From positions 430-11,951 of the forward strand of contig PMJF01000051.1 of assembly GCA_003157295.1 (NCBI GenBank): 11,522 bases of DNA, in the 5' to 3' direction. The DNA comes from Candidatus Moraniibacteriota bacterium (lineage in GTDB: Bacteria; Patescibacteriota; Minisyncoccia; Moranbacterales; UBA11712). This document shows positions 1-7,176 of the stretch, piece by piece. Positions within the stretch are counted from its first letter, which is position 1. The number at the start of each line of letters is the position of its first letter. The position numbers were made by a program, and so were the translations under genes. Under the pieces are notes generated by a model that made no database searches, was not told where the DNA came from, and saw only the letters and a program-made list of their open reading frames with translations.

Positions 1-114
1 CTCGATGGTGCAGAAGGGATAGTTGGCAATATCCACCGGATTTTTGGTGAGGGCCTTAAAGAGGGTTGATTTACCCACATTCGGTAGCCCCACAATTCCG
101 ACTTTTAGCGACAT
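1..114 (-). CDS. ychF: YchF-family P-loop ATPase/GTPase, N-terminal 38 residues
   Basis: Read on the minus strand from the ATG at 112-114, the frame is open to the window edge and gives 38 residues starting [20 protein letters not shown]. This contains the Walker A/G1 motif GLPNVGKST (residues 9-17), followed by ANYPFCTIE (residues 30-38), the conserved switch I segment of YchF. YchF (OLA1 subfamily of the TRAFAC GTPases) is a ribosome-associated nucleotidase that prefers ATP and has been linked to stress responses and translation. The family is about 360 residues long, so roughly 90% lies outside the window. The gene is divergent from manC. There is no Shine-Dalgarno sequence, and a good promoter lies only 8 nt upstream of the ATG, so the message is probably leaderless. 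The family call is firm; nothing can be said about the rest of the protein. Confidence 0.93.
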   Translation of the reverse strand, partial: MSLKVGIVGLPNVGKSTLFKALTKNPVDIANYPFCTIE

Positions 115-122
115 ATGGATTG

Positions 123-151
123 ATGCTAGCAAATAAGAAGGCATTTGTTAA
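123..151 (-). promoter_or_regulatory. Predicted sigma70 promoter of ychF
   Basis: On the minus strand, TTAACA (146-151) is followed after exactly 17 nt by TAGCAT (123-128), which is preceded by TG-N (129-131), an extended -10. Only 8 nt separate the -10 box from the ychF ATG. The predicted start of transcription is therefore about 116 and the leader is about 0-2 nt. Confidence 0.55.
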
Positions 152-168
152 GGGCCGCTTGCAGCTCT

Positions 169-196
169 TTGTTTTTTCGGTATCCTGTGATTTAAT
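169..196 (+). promoter_or_regulatory. Predicted promoter of manC
   Basis: TTGTTT (169-174), a 16-nt spacer, then TTTAAT (191-196), which matches TATAAT at 5 of 6 positions and is preceded by TGA (188-190) as an extended -10. Predicted transcription start is about 203, giving a leader of about 28 nt. A second TATA-like box, TATAAA (209-214), lies closer to the ATG but has no recognisable -35. Both sit in the 116-nt divergent ychF-manC gap. Confidence 0.4.
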
Positions 197-230
197 AAAT
201 AAGTGCAATATAAACTTTAATCCTATTCAC

Positions 231-1313
231 ATGAAAATCGTCATTTTGGCCGGGGGAACGGGAACGCGCTTTTGGCCGATGAGCCGGAGCGACAAGCCGA
301 AACAACTTTGCAAGCTTGTTTCCGAGAAAACAATGCTGGAGGAGACTCTCGATCGTTTCAAGGAATGGCCGAAGGAGAAAATATTTATTTCGACAACCAA
401 AGCGCTGGTCGATAAGATCAAAGAAGTTTTGCCCGATTTTCCGGAAGACCACTACATTGTCGAGCCGGCGCTTCGCGATACCGCTCCGGCGATGGGATTT
501 GTGGCGGCCTATCTTGAAACTATTGATCCGAATGAGGCGATGGCCTTTGTTCCGGCTGATCACAAGATCGGACAAGTGGACAAATTTTTGCGCTCTATCG
601 AGGAAGCGGAGAAAGCGATTTTGGAAACGGGAAAGCTACTTGATATATCCGTCCATCCGACAAATCCAACGACCACGCTGGGATATACCAAAGTCGGTAA
701 GCGGGTTCGTGAGGCAAATGGAATTGAATTTTTCGAATTTTTGGAGCATAAAGAAAAACCGGACCAAGAAACGGCCAAAAAATATCTGAAGGACGGAAAT
801 TATCTCTGGCATGCCAATTATTATATGTGGACCCCGAAGAAATTTCTGGAAGCTTATCAAAAATATGCGCCGGAAATGCACGCGACGCTTCTCAAGATCC
901 AAAAGCTGTTTGGTGACAAGAGCCAAGAAAAAGAAATTGAAGAGCTGTATGCCACTATGGAAAAAATTTCCATTGACTATGCCATTACCGAAAAAATGGA
1001 TCCAACTGAACTAATGATCATCCGGGGGGACTTTGATTGGGACGATATTGGCGCCTGGGACACGCTCTATCAAAACATGCTGGCAAAATCGGATGATAAC
1101 AATAATGTCATCGTCGGCGGAAAACACGTGAATATCGATACGAGCGGCAGCCTGATATATGGTCCAAAAGGCAAGATGATAACAACGATCGGCATAGATG
1201 ACCTGGTTATCGTGGACACGGAAGACGCGCTGCTCGTGAGCACCAAATCCCGCGCGCAAGAAGTGAAAAAAATCATTGAAAAATTGAAGGAAAAGGGTAA
1301 GAAATATTTATAA
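231..1313 (+). CDS. manC: Mannose-1-phosphate guanylyltransferase (GDP-mannose pyrophosphorylase)
   Basis: Makes GDP-mannose from mannose-1-phosphate and GTP in the cytoplasm, the last step before GDP-mannose is used for glycans. The 360-residue protein opens with the nucleotidyltransferase signature GGTGTRFWPMSRSDKPKQ (residues 8-25). It continues with FVPADH (106-111), FLEHKEKPD, the YLWHANYYMW segment, SIDYAI (247-252) and the metal-binding DFDWDDIGAW (from 267), then a left-handed beta-helix-like tail. The length equals the nucleotidyltransferase part alone, with no C-terminal isomerase domain as in long bifunctional ManC/AlgA. I chose the ATG at 231 because homology begins at MKIVILAGG; the frame runs 55 codons further upstream, but that extension overlaps the promoter and the divergent ychF start and looks unlike protein. 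No Shine-Dalgarno sequence. The phosphomannomutase follows after 32 nt, probably in one operon. Confidence 0.93.
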   Translation: MKIVILAGGTGTRFWPMSRSDKPKQLCKLVSEKTMLEETLDRFKEWPKEKIFISTTKALVDKIKEVLPDFPEDHYIVEPALRDTAPAMGFVAAYLETIDPNEAMAFVPADHKIGQVDKFLRSIEEAEKAILETGKLLDISVHPTNPTTTLGYTKVGKRVREANGIEFFEFLEHKEKPDQETAKKYLKDGNYLWHANYYMWTPKKFLEAYQKYAPEMHATLLKIQKLFGDKSQEKEIEELYATMEKISIDYAITEKMDPTELMIIRGDFDWDDIGAWDTLYQNMLAKSDDNNNVIVGGKHVNIDTSGSLIYGPKGKMITTIGIDDLVIVDTEDALLVSTKSRAQEVKKIIEKLKEKGKKYL

Positions 1314-1345
1314 GGTCGAATCCGGATAATTTTTAAATTAAATTT

Positions 1346-2770
1346 ATGAAAATCAACCCCCATATCTTTCGTGCGTACGATTTAAGAGGTTTAGTCGGAA
1401 CGGATCTTAGTCCAGAATTTATGGAGCATCTCGGCAAAGCCCACGGAACTTACATGAAGCGGCATGGAATTTACGAAGCAGTTGTTGGTTATGACTCTCG
1501 CGCAACGAGTCCTGAATACGCGGACGCGCTTATTCGTGGTTTTAGTTGGGCCGGTGTTGACACGATAAATATAGGAATGACCATGGTGGGTACTTTTTAT
1601 TGGTCACAATACTATTTCAAAAGGAAAGGCGGAGCTTTTATAACAGCATCGCATAATCCAGCGGAGTATAACGGTGCAAAAATCGCTATCGATTTTTCGG
1701 AGACTTTAGTCAGTGATGGAATGAATGAGCTTCGACGAATGGTCGAGGAAGAAGATTATAAAAAGGGTGAAAAGAAAGGAAAAGTAGAGCGACAAGATAT
1801 TCTCGATGCTTATATCAAAGATTTAAAAGAAAGAATAAGCGTTACAAAAAAAATGAGAGTGGTTATTGATCCTAGCTGTTCGACCGCTGGAGTTATTGTT
1901 CCAAAAGTACTTAGGGCATTTGGAGTCGAGGTTATTGAGAGTAACTGCAATCTTGACCCGACTTTTCCCGTTGGAACACCGGATCCGACGGAAATCGCTG
2001 TTGCAGAACGTTTGAGAGAGAAAGTCCTGGAAGAGAAAGCCGATCTGGGTTTTTCTTATGACGCAGATGGGGATAGAATCGGAATAGTTGATGACAAAGG
2101 TGGGATTATTTGGAACGATGTTCTAGTAGCTTTGTTTTCCATTGATGTATTGGACAAGCATCCGGGCGAGAAGATTATGTATAATACTCTTTGCTCAAAG
2201 GTCGTCGAAGATACCATAAAAAAATATGGAGGAGTTCCATTTATGTGGAGGACCGGCCATTCTTTTCTAAAGAAGAAAAACCAAGAAGTAAAAGCTGCGT
2301 TCATCGGTGAGCTATCAGGCCATTTCTTCTTTTCGGCAGATTTTTTCAATCATGATGACGGTTGCTATACCACTTTGCGTCTTCTTGATTATCTTTCCCG
2401 AAGCGATCAGACGCTTTCCCAGGCTGTTGCAGGTCTTCCTAAGTATATTTCCAGTCCGGAAATTAAACTTGGATGTGCTGATGACAAAAAAGCGGCGTTA
2501 ATTGAAAAGATGAGCCAAGTGCTGATAAAAGATTTTCCTCAAGCTGAAGTGATATCCGATGAACGGGCGGGAGATGGCGTGAGACTTAATCTTCCCGATT
2601 CAATGTTTGTTGTCCGCTATTCTCAGAATGGTCCATATCTGACTATTAAATTCGAAGCCCAGACGCGGGAGCGTTACGACGAATTAAAAAAATATCTTAG
2701 TACCTTTCTTCACAATTATCCAGAGGTTGATTGGGAGAATAATATTGTTAATGAAAAAAGCTTAGAATAA
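1346..2770 (+). CDS. manB: Phosphomannomutase/phosphoglucomutase (alpha-D-phosphohexomutase superfamily)
   Basis: Interconverts mannose-6-P and mannose-1-P (often also the glucose phosphates), feeding ManC next door. The 474-residue protein has all four superfamily signatures: N-terminal FRAYDLRG; the active-site phosphoserine loop TASHNP with Ser102; the Mg-binding loop DADGDR (239-244); the sugar-binding loop GELSGH (321-326); and the phosphate-binding loop beginning Arg424 (RYSQNGPYLTIKFEA). The length is normal for the family. Third-position G+C looks lower than in manC: in 60-codon hand samples, 37% here (1859-2038) against 52% in manC (501-680). The loop lacks the usual SNTEP wording, yet a relic carrying NTEPVLRLNIEA lies immediately downstream. 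I infer that this copy may be an acquired replacement. Whether it prefers mannose or glucose phosphates cannot be told from sequence. No Shine-Dalgarno sequence upstream. Confidence 0.9.
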   Translation: MKINPHIFRAYDLRGLVGTDLSPEFMEHLGKAHGTYMKRHGIYEAVVGYDSRATSPEYADALIRGFSWAGVDTINIGMTMVGTFYWSQYYFKRKGGAFITASHNPAEYNGAKIAIDFSETLVSDGMNELRRMVEEEDYKKGEKKGKVERQDILDAYIKDLKERISVTKKMRVVIDPSCSTAGVIVPKVLRAFGVEVIESNCNLDPTFPVGTPDPTEIAVAERLREKVLEEKADLGFSYDADGDRIGIVDDKGGIIWNDVLVALFSIDVLDKHPGEKIMYNTLCSKVVEDTIKKYGGVPFMWRTGHSFLKKKNQEVKAAFIGELSGHFFFSADFFNHDDGCYTTLRLLDYLSRSDQTLSQAVAGLPKYISSPEIKLGCADDKKAALIEKMSQVLIKDFPQAEVISDERAGDGVRLNLPDSMFVVRYSQNGPYLTIKFEAQTRERYDELKKYLSTFLHNYPEVDWENNIVNEKSLE

Positions 2771-2795
2771 AAAACTTATTTTAATCAGCATCTTA

Positions 2796-2891
2796 AACAC
2801 CGAACCGGTCCTGCGTCTCAATATCGAAGCGAACACCCAAGAAATGATGGAAGAGAAAAGGGATGAAGTGCTGGGAATAATTCGAGGGTAA
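2796..2891 (+). pseudogene. Relic of the C-terminus of a second phosphomannomutase
   Basis: The frame ending in TAA at 2889-2891 reads NTEPVLRLNIEAN, then a charged helix with MMEEKRDEV, and ends LGIIRG: 31 residues. This is the classic phosphate-binding loop and C-terminal helix of bacterial phosphomannomutases (usual form RPSNTEP-x-LR-x-N-x-EA). Upstream in the same frame the family pattern is lost at once: the residues before NTEP read LISIL instead of LRPS, there is no start codon, and the stretch abuts the stop of the intact gene. It is in a different frame from the intact phosphomannomutase and does not resemble that protein's own C-terminus, so it is neither a readthrough tail nor a simple frameshift of it. 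Third-position G+C (17 of 31) resembles manC. The best reading is the remnant of an ancestral manB lost by replacement. Confidence 0.75.
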
Positions 2892-2912
2892 AAATAATTT
2901 TCAAATAAAGAA

Positions 2913-2949
2913 AGCCTGCCAGGGAGGTCCTAGGTCCCATTGGCAGGCT
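2913..2949. terminator. Hairpin terminator between converging transcription units
   Basis: A perfect 9-bp stem AGCCTGCCA (2913-2921) / TGGCAGGCT (2941-2949) continues into an inner GGGA/TCCC stem (2922-2925 with 2935-2938). It lies between the stops of converging units. On the minus strand it is followed by a T-rich tail (TTTCTTTATTT), so it should terminate the trpS/phosphatidyltransferase unit. On the plus strand the following ATTAATTTC is a weak T-tract, so termination of the manC unit is less certain. Confidence 0.7.
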
Positions 2950-2969
2950 ATTAATTTCATCTAATTATT

Positions 2970-3650
2970 TTATTCGTTTGCCTCGGTCGCACTTCCATTA
3001 TACCAACTTGAGAGATAGCTCAGAAAGCTGGCCATCGCAAGAAGCGCGGAAATGGTCAGGCAGGCAACGAATACTTTGAAAGACCAATGCGCAAAGAAGA
3101 CGGCCGGATTGGAAAAAAGAAATGCTAACATCCATATTCCGACAGTCGCGCATTCAAACCCCATCTTCCATTTTCCCGTCCGGTGAGACTCAACACGCCA
3201 ACCAAATGCCGCGGCAACTATTCCGCCAAGGATAAGGGTCCCTTCAACAATAAGGATTGCCCAAATGAGCACCTTGAGGAAAGAATGAAGATCTGACAAC
3301 TCCTGACCGTGGTTCATCATGAGTTGCAGATATTTGTTTAAGTAATATACTAGCGGATAAATAATGAATTTATCCCTTGCTCTGTCCAGGAGCGCTCCAA
3401 GCTTGGAACGTTGTTTCCATCTGCGGGCGAGAAACCCATCCAGTGCATCGGTCGCAAAGGTCAAGGCTATAGCCGCCAACGTCTTGTATGAACTGGAAAT
3501 TGGCCAGGCTAAAGAGCCAAGCCTTTCGTAATGAATCCAAGCCTCCTGCACCATAATTATCGAGTACAGGGCGGAAAAAAAACCGCAGACCGTGATCAAA
3601 TTAGCCGCAGTATACGGACTAGTCGTGTCATACTTTTTCGCAGCGGCCAT
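2970..3650 (-). CDS. CDP-alcohol phosphatidyltransferase family membrane protein
   Basis: Integral-membrane enzyme family that transfers a phosphatidyl (or related) group from a CDP-alcohol to an acceptor alcohol, as in phospholipid synthesis by PgsA, PssA or Cls-type enzymes. The complete family signature D-xx-DG-xx-AR-x8-G-xxx-D-xxx-D is present: Asp68, Asp71-Gly72, Ala75-Arg76, Gly85, Asp89, Asp93. Hydrophobic segments lie around residues 14-35, 45-70, 130-160 and 170-220 (226 residues in all), consistent with about six helices. I place the start at the ATG at 3648-3650, because a G-rich GGGGGGGTGG lies just upstream as the only Shine-Dalgarno-like stretch in the window; a GTG at 3659 would add three residues. 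It lies 69 nt downstream of trpS on the same strand, so co-transcription is plausible. Substrate cannot be assigned; phosphatidylglycerophosphate synthase is a guess only. Confidence 0.85.
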   Translation of the reverse strand: MAAAKKYDTTSPYTAANLITVCGFFSALYSIIMVQEAWIHYERLGSLAWPISSSYKTLAAIALTFATDALDGFLARRWKQRSKLGALLDRARDKFIIYPLVYYLNKYLQLMMNHGQELSDLHSFLKVLIWAILIVEGTLILGGIVAAAFGWRVESHRTGKWKMGFECATVGIWMLAFLFSNPAVFFAHWSFKVFVACLTISALLAMASFLSYLSSWYNGSATEANE

Positions 3651-3719
3651 GACGTCCACCCCCCCTTGTTGTTAAAGGCCTGAAAGAGATTTTTGTTTTA
3701 TATCAAAAAATTTTACTCG

Positions 3720-4694
3720 CTACAGTAAGCCCATTTTCTCCCGAACATCTGCCATTTTCTTTTCCGCCAGTTCTTTGGCTTTTATTCTTCCCTGCTCTAA
3801 TATTTTCAATACTTCATTATCTTCAATACTATTGTATTTTTCCTGAAACGGCTCCAAGAATCCGACGATCGTTTCAGCGAGGTCCGTTTTGAACTCGGAA
3901 TAGCGCTTGTCACGATAAATATCCTCGATTTCCTTCGGCTTGATGTTGTCGAGCAGGGAATAAATATTGATCAAATTTTTGATGGCGGGCTTGTCGTCTG
4001 AATACCGGACTTCTTTTTCGCTGTCAGTAACGGCTTTTTTGATCTTTTCCCGGACCGTGTCGGGATCGTCGCTCAGGGAAATATAATTGGAAGCGCTTTC
4101 GGCGGATTTCGACATCTTTTTTGTCGGGTCGTCGAGTCCCATAATGCGCATACCTTCTTTCACTACATGTGGTTCGGGAACCGTAAACGTTTCGCCAAAC
4201 ATCTGGTTGAAGCGGCGGGCGAGGGTTCTCGTGATTTCAATATGCTGAACTTGGTCTTCTCCGACCGGGACAACATTTGTGTCGTATAAAAGAATATCCG
4301 CGGCCATCAGGACTGGATAGCTGAAAAGTCCGGCGTTGATATTCTGGTTATTTTGTTGGGACTTATCCTTGAATTGTGTCATACGCTCAAGTTCCGGAAG
4401 CTTCGTGATGGTGTTCAAAATCCAGGCCAGCTCAGTATGTTCCGGAACGCGCGATTGGACAAAAATAGTCGATTTTTCCGGATCGATGCCGGCGGCCAGA
4501 TAAGTTTTCGCCACTTCGATCGTTTTTTGGTGAAGCTCTTTGGGCTTTTGGGGAACGGTGATGGCGTGCAGATCCACCACGCAAAAGATCGGATCGTATT
4601 TATTTTGCAGTTCGACCCAGTTTTTAATGGCGCCGAGATAATTTCCCAGATGAAGGTTGCCAGAGGGTTGGATGCCGGAGAAAATGCGTTTCAT
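3720..4694 (-). CDS. trpS: Tryptophan--tRNA ligase
   Basis: Cytoplasmic class Ic aminoacyl-tRNA synthetase that charges tRNA-Trp using ATP. The 324-residue protein has the HIGH-type ATP site as PSGNLHLGN (residues 10-18), the tryptophanyl-specific VGEDQVQH (144-151), and KMSKS (193-197), in the expected order and spacing. The total length matches bacterial TrpRS (about 325-340), so it is complete. The start at the ATG 4692-4694 is fixed by homology (MKRIFSGIQPSGNLHLGNY is the usual N-terminus). No Shine-Dalgarno sequence exists. A perfect TATAAT ends 8 nt before the ATG and a second, more classical promoter lies further upstream. It shares a divergent 113-nt gap with the manA-like gene and leads the phosphatidyltransferase gene on the same strand. 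Confidence 0.97.
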   Translation of the reverse strand: MKRIFSGIQPSGNLHLGNYLGAIKNWVELQNKYDPIFCVVDLHAITVPQKPKELHQKTIEVAKTYLAAGIDPEKSTIFVQSRVPEHTELAWILNTITKLPELERMTQFKDKSQQNNQNINAGLFSYPVLMAADILLYDTNVVPVGEDQVQHIEITRTLARRFNQMFGETFTVPEPHVVKEGMRIMGLDDPTKKMSKSAESASNYISLSDDPDTVREKIKKAVTDSEKEVRYSDDKPAIKNLINIYSLLDNIKPKEIEDIYRDKRYSEFKTDLAETIVGFLEPFQEKYNSIEDNEVLKILEQGRIKAKELAEKKMADVREKMGLL

Positions 4695-4702
4695 CGATTT
4701 TT

Positions 4703-4708
4703 ATTATA
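4703..4708 (-). promoter_or_regulatory. Perfect TATAAT box 8 nt before the trpS start
   Basis: The minus strand reads TATAAT at 4703-4708 with 8 nt to the trpS ATG, the same spacing as at ychF. It would give a leaderless message. The nearest -35-like hexamer, TTGATA (4722-4727), is only 13 nt away, which is too short, so this box may act weakly or be fortuitous. Confidence 0.35.
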
Positions 4709-4734
4709 TAAAGATTACTGATATCAACCTCAGA

Positions 4735-4763
4735 TTGATATTTTTCAATTATTTGTTTACTAT
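4735..4763 (+). promoter_or_regulatory. Candidate promoter of the manA-like gene
   Basis: TTGATA (4735-4740), 17 nt, then TACTAT (4758-4763). This would give a leader of about 38 nt. A TATACT at 4769-4774 is an alternative -10 without a good -35. It overlaps the divergent trpS promoter region. Confidence 0.3.
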
Positions 4764-4769
4764 AAAGTT

Positions 4770-4798
4770 ATACTAGATACAAAGGATAAAGTTGTCAA
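4770..4798 (-). promoter_or_regulatory. Predicted sigma70 promoter of trpS (distal)
   Basis: On the minus strand a perfect TTGACA (4793-4798) is followed after exactly 17 nt by TAGTAT (4770-4775). It would start transcription near 4762, with a leader of about 68 nt. The -35 box lies only 10 bp before the divergent gene's ATG. Confidence 0.5.
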
Positions 4799-4807
4799 AA
4801 TTTATTG

Positions 4808-6013
4808 ATGAAACCAGACAAAATATATCTTGTCGTCCCGAGGATCATTGAACAGCCGACTTGGGGAGGCCGTTACATCTTGGAACAGAAAAAATGGGAC
4901 AAAAAAAAAGAGTTCAAAGGTCTCAAAACTGGCCAGTCTTACGAACTTTTTTCCGGATCCAATTTGAGAGGTGACATCAGCTCAACGGACGACCGGAGCT
5001 TCACGGGTGAGCTGGGTTATGCCATGGAGCCGGACAAATTCAAATATTTAGGCGACAAGAAGAAACTCGTTTCGCTCAAAAAAATAATTAAAAGATATCC
5101 AAAGGAATTTCTGGGATCGACAGCGGCGAAAAAACACGGCGGGGAAATGAAAATTCTCATAAAATTCACCCAGGCCAAAGGCAATTCATTTCAAATGCAC
5201 CTTGCAAAGGGAACGCGTTCGGGAAAGTGGATCGCTAAACCGGAGAGCTGGTATTATTTCGATCCGGGGCTTATCACGCTGGGCGCAAAAAAGAACATAG
5301 ACTGGGAGAAATACAAGCAGGCCTGTGTTGCTATGGACCGTGAGCTTCGGGCCTTGGGTGAACTTGTGAAAAAGAAGAAAATGAAGCTTGACGCGGCAAG
5401 AGTAAAAGCCGGGGAAATCGTAAAAAAATACGATCCTTATAAATTCGTGAATAAAATAAGGGTCAAAAAAGACACGCTTATTGATCTGAGCTCCGGGGCG
5501 GTTCATCATTCATGGGAAGAAAGCAGATCGCGGCACGCCCTTGGGAACGTAGTTTATGAGCTGTGTCTTGATGTTATGGATCCCGTATCTTCCATACGGT
5601 GTTTTGACAAGGGAAAGATCAAAGACAACGGGAGCTTGAGAAAGCTCCATATTGATGATTATTTCCGTAATGTCAGCAGAAGCGATGAGACGAATGACCC
5701 CAAAAAACATATTTTGTCTCCGACCCGCCTGTCTGCCGGAAAAAACGCCAAGGTTTTGGGTTTGCTCCGGACAAAATACTACTGCCTCGATAAAATGATC
5801 TTAAGCGGGACTTATAGCGGCGCCCATACTGATTCCCGGAGATCATTCCATCATTTGTTTGCCAAGAAAGGCAATGTTATAATCAAAACGGGAGGAGAAG
5901 AAATCCAATTGACCGAAGGTCACTCCTGCATTGTTCCGGCTGCGATCGGAAAATATGCCATCTCGCCCCAATCAAGAGGCAGCGTGGAGATCTTGAAGAC
6001 ATTTATAAATTAA
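4808..6013 (+). CDS. manA: Type I (cupin) mannose-6-phosphate isomerase
   Basis: Zn-dependent isomerase converting fructose-6-P to mannose-6-P, the entry to GDP-mannose synthesis. The 401-residue protein matches the type I family from end to end: PTWGG near the N-terminus (17-21); GQSYELFSGS; the metal-ligand segment SFQMH with Gln129 and His131; ESWYYF with Glu146; SSGAVHHS with His233 as the likely fourth ligand; an HALGNVVYEL segment; LRKLHIDDYF; and a second cupin fold at the C-terminus (residues about 330-401). The Gln, His, Glu and His zinc ligands thus appear intact. The ATG at 4808 is chosen over a TTG one codon earlier. No Shine-Dalgarno sequence. The bifunctional isomerase gene follows after 12 nt, clearly the same operon. 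The protein is divergent enough that a sugar-phosphate isomerase of related specificity remains possible. Confidence 0.82.
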   Translation: MKPDKIYLVVPRIIEQPTWGGRYILEQKKWDKKKEFKGLKTGQSYELFSGSNLRGDISSTDDRSFTGELGYAMEPDKFKYLGDKKKLVSLKKIIKRYPKEFLGSTAAKKHGGEMKILIKFTQAKGNSFQMHLAKGTRSGKWIAKPESWYYFDPGLITLGAKKNIDWEKYKQACVAMDRELRALGELVKKKKMKLDAARVKAGEIVKKYDPYKFVNKIRVKKDTLIDLSSGAVHHSWEESRSRHALGNVVYELCLDVMDPVSSIRCFDKGKIKDNGSLRKLHIDDYFRNVSRSDETNDPKKHILSPTRLSAGKNAKVLGLLRTKYYCLDKMILSGTYSGAHTDSRRSFHHLFAKKGNVIIKTGGEEIQLTEGHSCIVPAAIGKYAISPQSRGSVEILKTFIN

Positions 6014-6025
6014 ACTTGAAAAAAT

Positions 6026-7114
6026 ATGCTTGACGACTTGAAAAAGATCAATCAACTTGACCGAGACAGAGTAGGAGATTCGATCAAAATGCTTCCAAAA
6101 CAAATCGAACAAGTTTTTGCGGAGAACAAAAGTTTGCGCTTGCCCGGAAATTACAAGAACTTTCGAAATGTCGTTGTCGATGGAATGGGCGGATCTAATC
6201 TGGGCGGGAGATTGATAAAATCGGTTTTTGCGGATCGGCTTAAAATTCCCCTTGAGATAAAAGCCGGCTATGAACTGCCGGCATTTGTCGGAAAGGAAAC
6301 ATTTTATATCCTTTCCTCCTATTCAGGAACGACAGAAGAGACGCTCTACAACCATAAAGAAGCAAAAATAAAAGGGGCAAAAATTGCGGTTCTCTCGATG
6401 GAAAATCCCAAAAGTGTTCTCATTGAAATTGCGAGACGTGAAAAACTTCCGCTTATTACTTTCGATCCCAAATTTAATCCTTCCACTCAGCCTCGCATGG
6501 GAGTGGGATATTCTGTGGCGGGAATTTTGACGTACTTTATGAGATCGGGACTTGTGAGCGTCGACAAAAAAGAATGGGATCTGATCATAAAGCGGATGGA
6601 AGAGGGAAACAGGAAATATTCTTCCGAAGTGAAAGAAAAAGAAAATCCCGCGAAACAGGCAGCGAGAAAGATTTTTGGGAAAATGCCTGTTATTGTTTCC
6701 GGCAATTTTCTGGAAGGAAACATCCATATTTTCCGTAACCAAATTTCCGAAAGCGGGAAAAATTTTCCAAGCTATCTGACGCTTCCGGAGCTCAACCACT
6801 ATTCCCTGGAAGGCTTGGGACATCCAAAGCTCGGGAAAAAATATTTGCATTTTTTGTTTATTGATTCAGATCTTGAAAACAAAAGGGTCCAAGTGAGAAG
6901 TGAGCTGACAAAGAAAGTGGTGAAGGGTGAAGGGATAAGTTTTTCTGTTTACGCTCCAAAGGGGAAAACAAAACTTCAGCAGGCTTTCGATGTCCTCTAT
7001 TTCGGTTCATGGGTAAGTTATTATCTGGGACTGCTCAATAACGAAAATCCGGCCGCGGTCAGATGGGTGGACTGGTTCAAGGAAGAGCTAAACAGAAAAG
7101 TTGGGAAGATCTAG
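6026..7114 (+). CDS. Bifunctional glucose-6-P/mannose-6-P isomerase (SIS domain)
   Basis: SIS-fold isomerase of the PGI/PMI family, first described in Archaea, which converts fructose-6-P to glucose-6-P and mannose-6-P. In the 362 residues I see the first SIS signature GMGGSNLGG (53-61), the phosphate-binding SSYSGTTEET (97-106), and QPRMGVGYS (155-163). Glu242 (in NQISESGK) and His258 (in LPELNH) lie 16 residues apart, the same spacing as the catalytic Glu203/His219 pair of the Pyrobaculum enzyme. The length is usual for the family. It lies 12 nt downstream of the manA-like gene, so both should be made together. It probably serves glycolysis or gluconeogenesis in place of a standard Pgi, and overlaps ManA in its mannose activity. 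No Shine-Dalgarno sequence precedes the ATG. Confidence 0.88.
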   Translation: MLDDLKKINQLDRDRVGDSIKMLPKQIEQVFAENKSLRLPGNYKNFRNVVVDGMGGSNLGGRLIKSVFADRLKIPLEIKAGYELPAFVGKETFYILSSYSGTTEETLYNHKEAKIKGAKIAVLSMENPKSVLIEIARREKLPLITFDPKFNPSTQPRMGVGYSVAGILTYFMRSGLVSVDKKEWDLIIKRMEEGNRKYSSEVKEKENPAKQAARKIFGKMPVIVSGNFLEGNIHIFRNQISESGKNFPSYLTLPELNHYSLEGLGHPKLGKKYLHFLFIDSDLENKRVQVRSELTKKVVKGEGISFSVYAPKGKTKLQQAFDVLYFGSWVSYYLGLLNNENPAAVRWVDWFKEELNRKVGKI

Positions 7115-7131
7115 ACCCCTACGAGCATAAA

Positions 7132-7160
7132 TTGACTTTTCACTTCTTATTTGTTAATCT
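7132..7160 (+). promoter_or_regulatory. Predicted promoter of the holin-family/secG/binding-protein unit
   Basis: TTGACT (7132-7137), 17 nt, then TAATCT (7155-7160) preceded by TG-N (7152-7154), an extended -10. The predicted start is about 7167, giving a leader of about 10 nt before the ATG at 7177. It separates the isomerase operon from the envelope genes downstream. Confidence 0.5.
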
Positions 7161-7176
7161 CCTGTGAGCTACAAAT

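Noticed and set aside
66..230. Upstream extension of the manC frame by 55 codons
   Set aside because: It overlaps the divergent ychF start and both promoters, has no family similarity, and ManC homology begins exactly at the ATG at 231.
4353..4721. 122-codon plus-strand frame antisense to trpS
   Set aside because: It lies wholly over the 5' part and upstream edge of a well-supported trpS, and its translation shows no domain or composition of a real protein.
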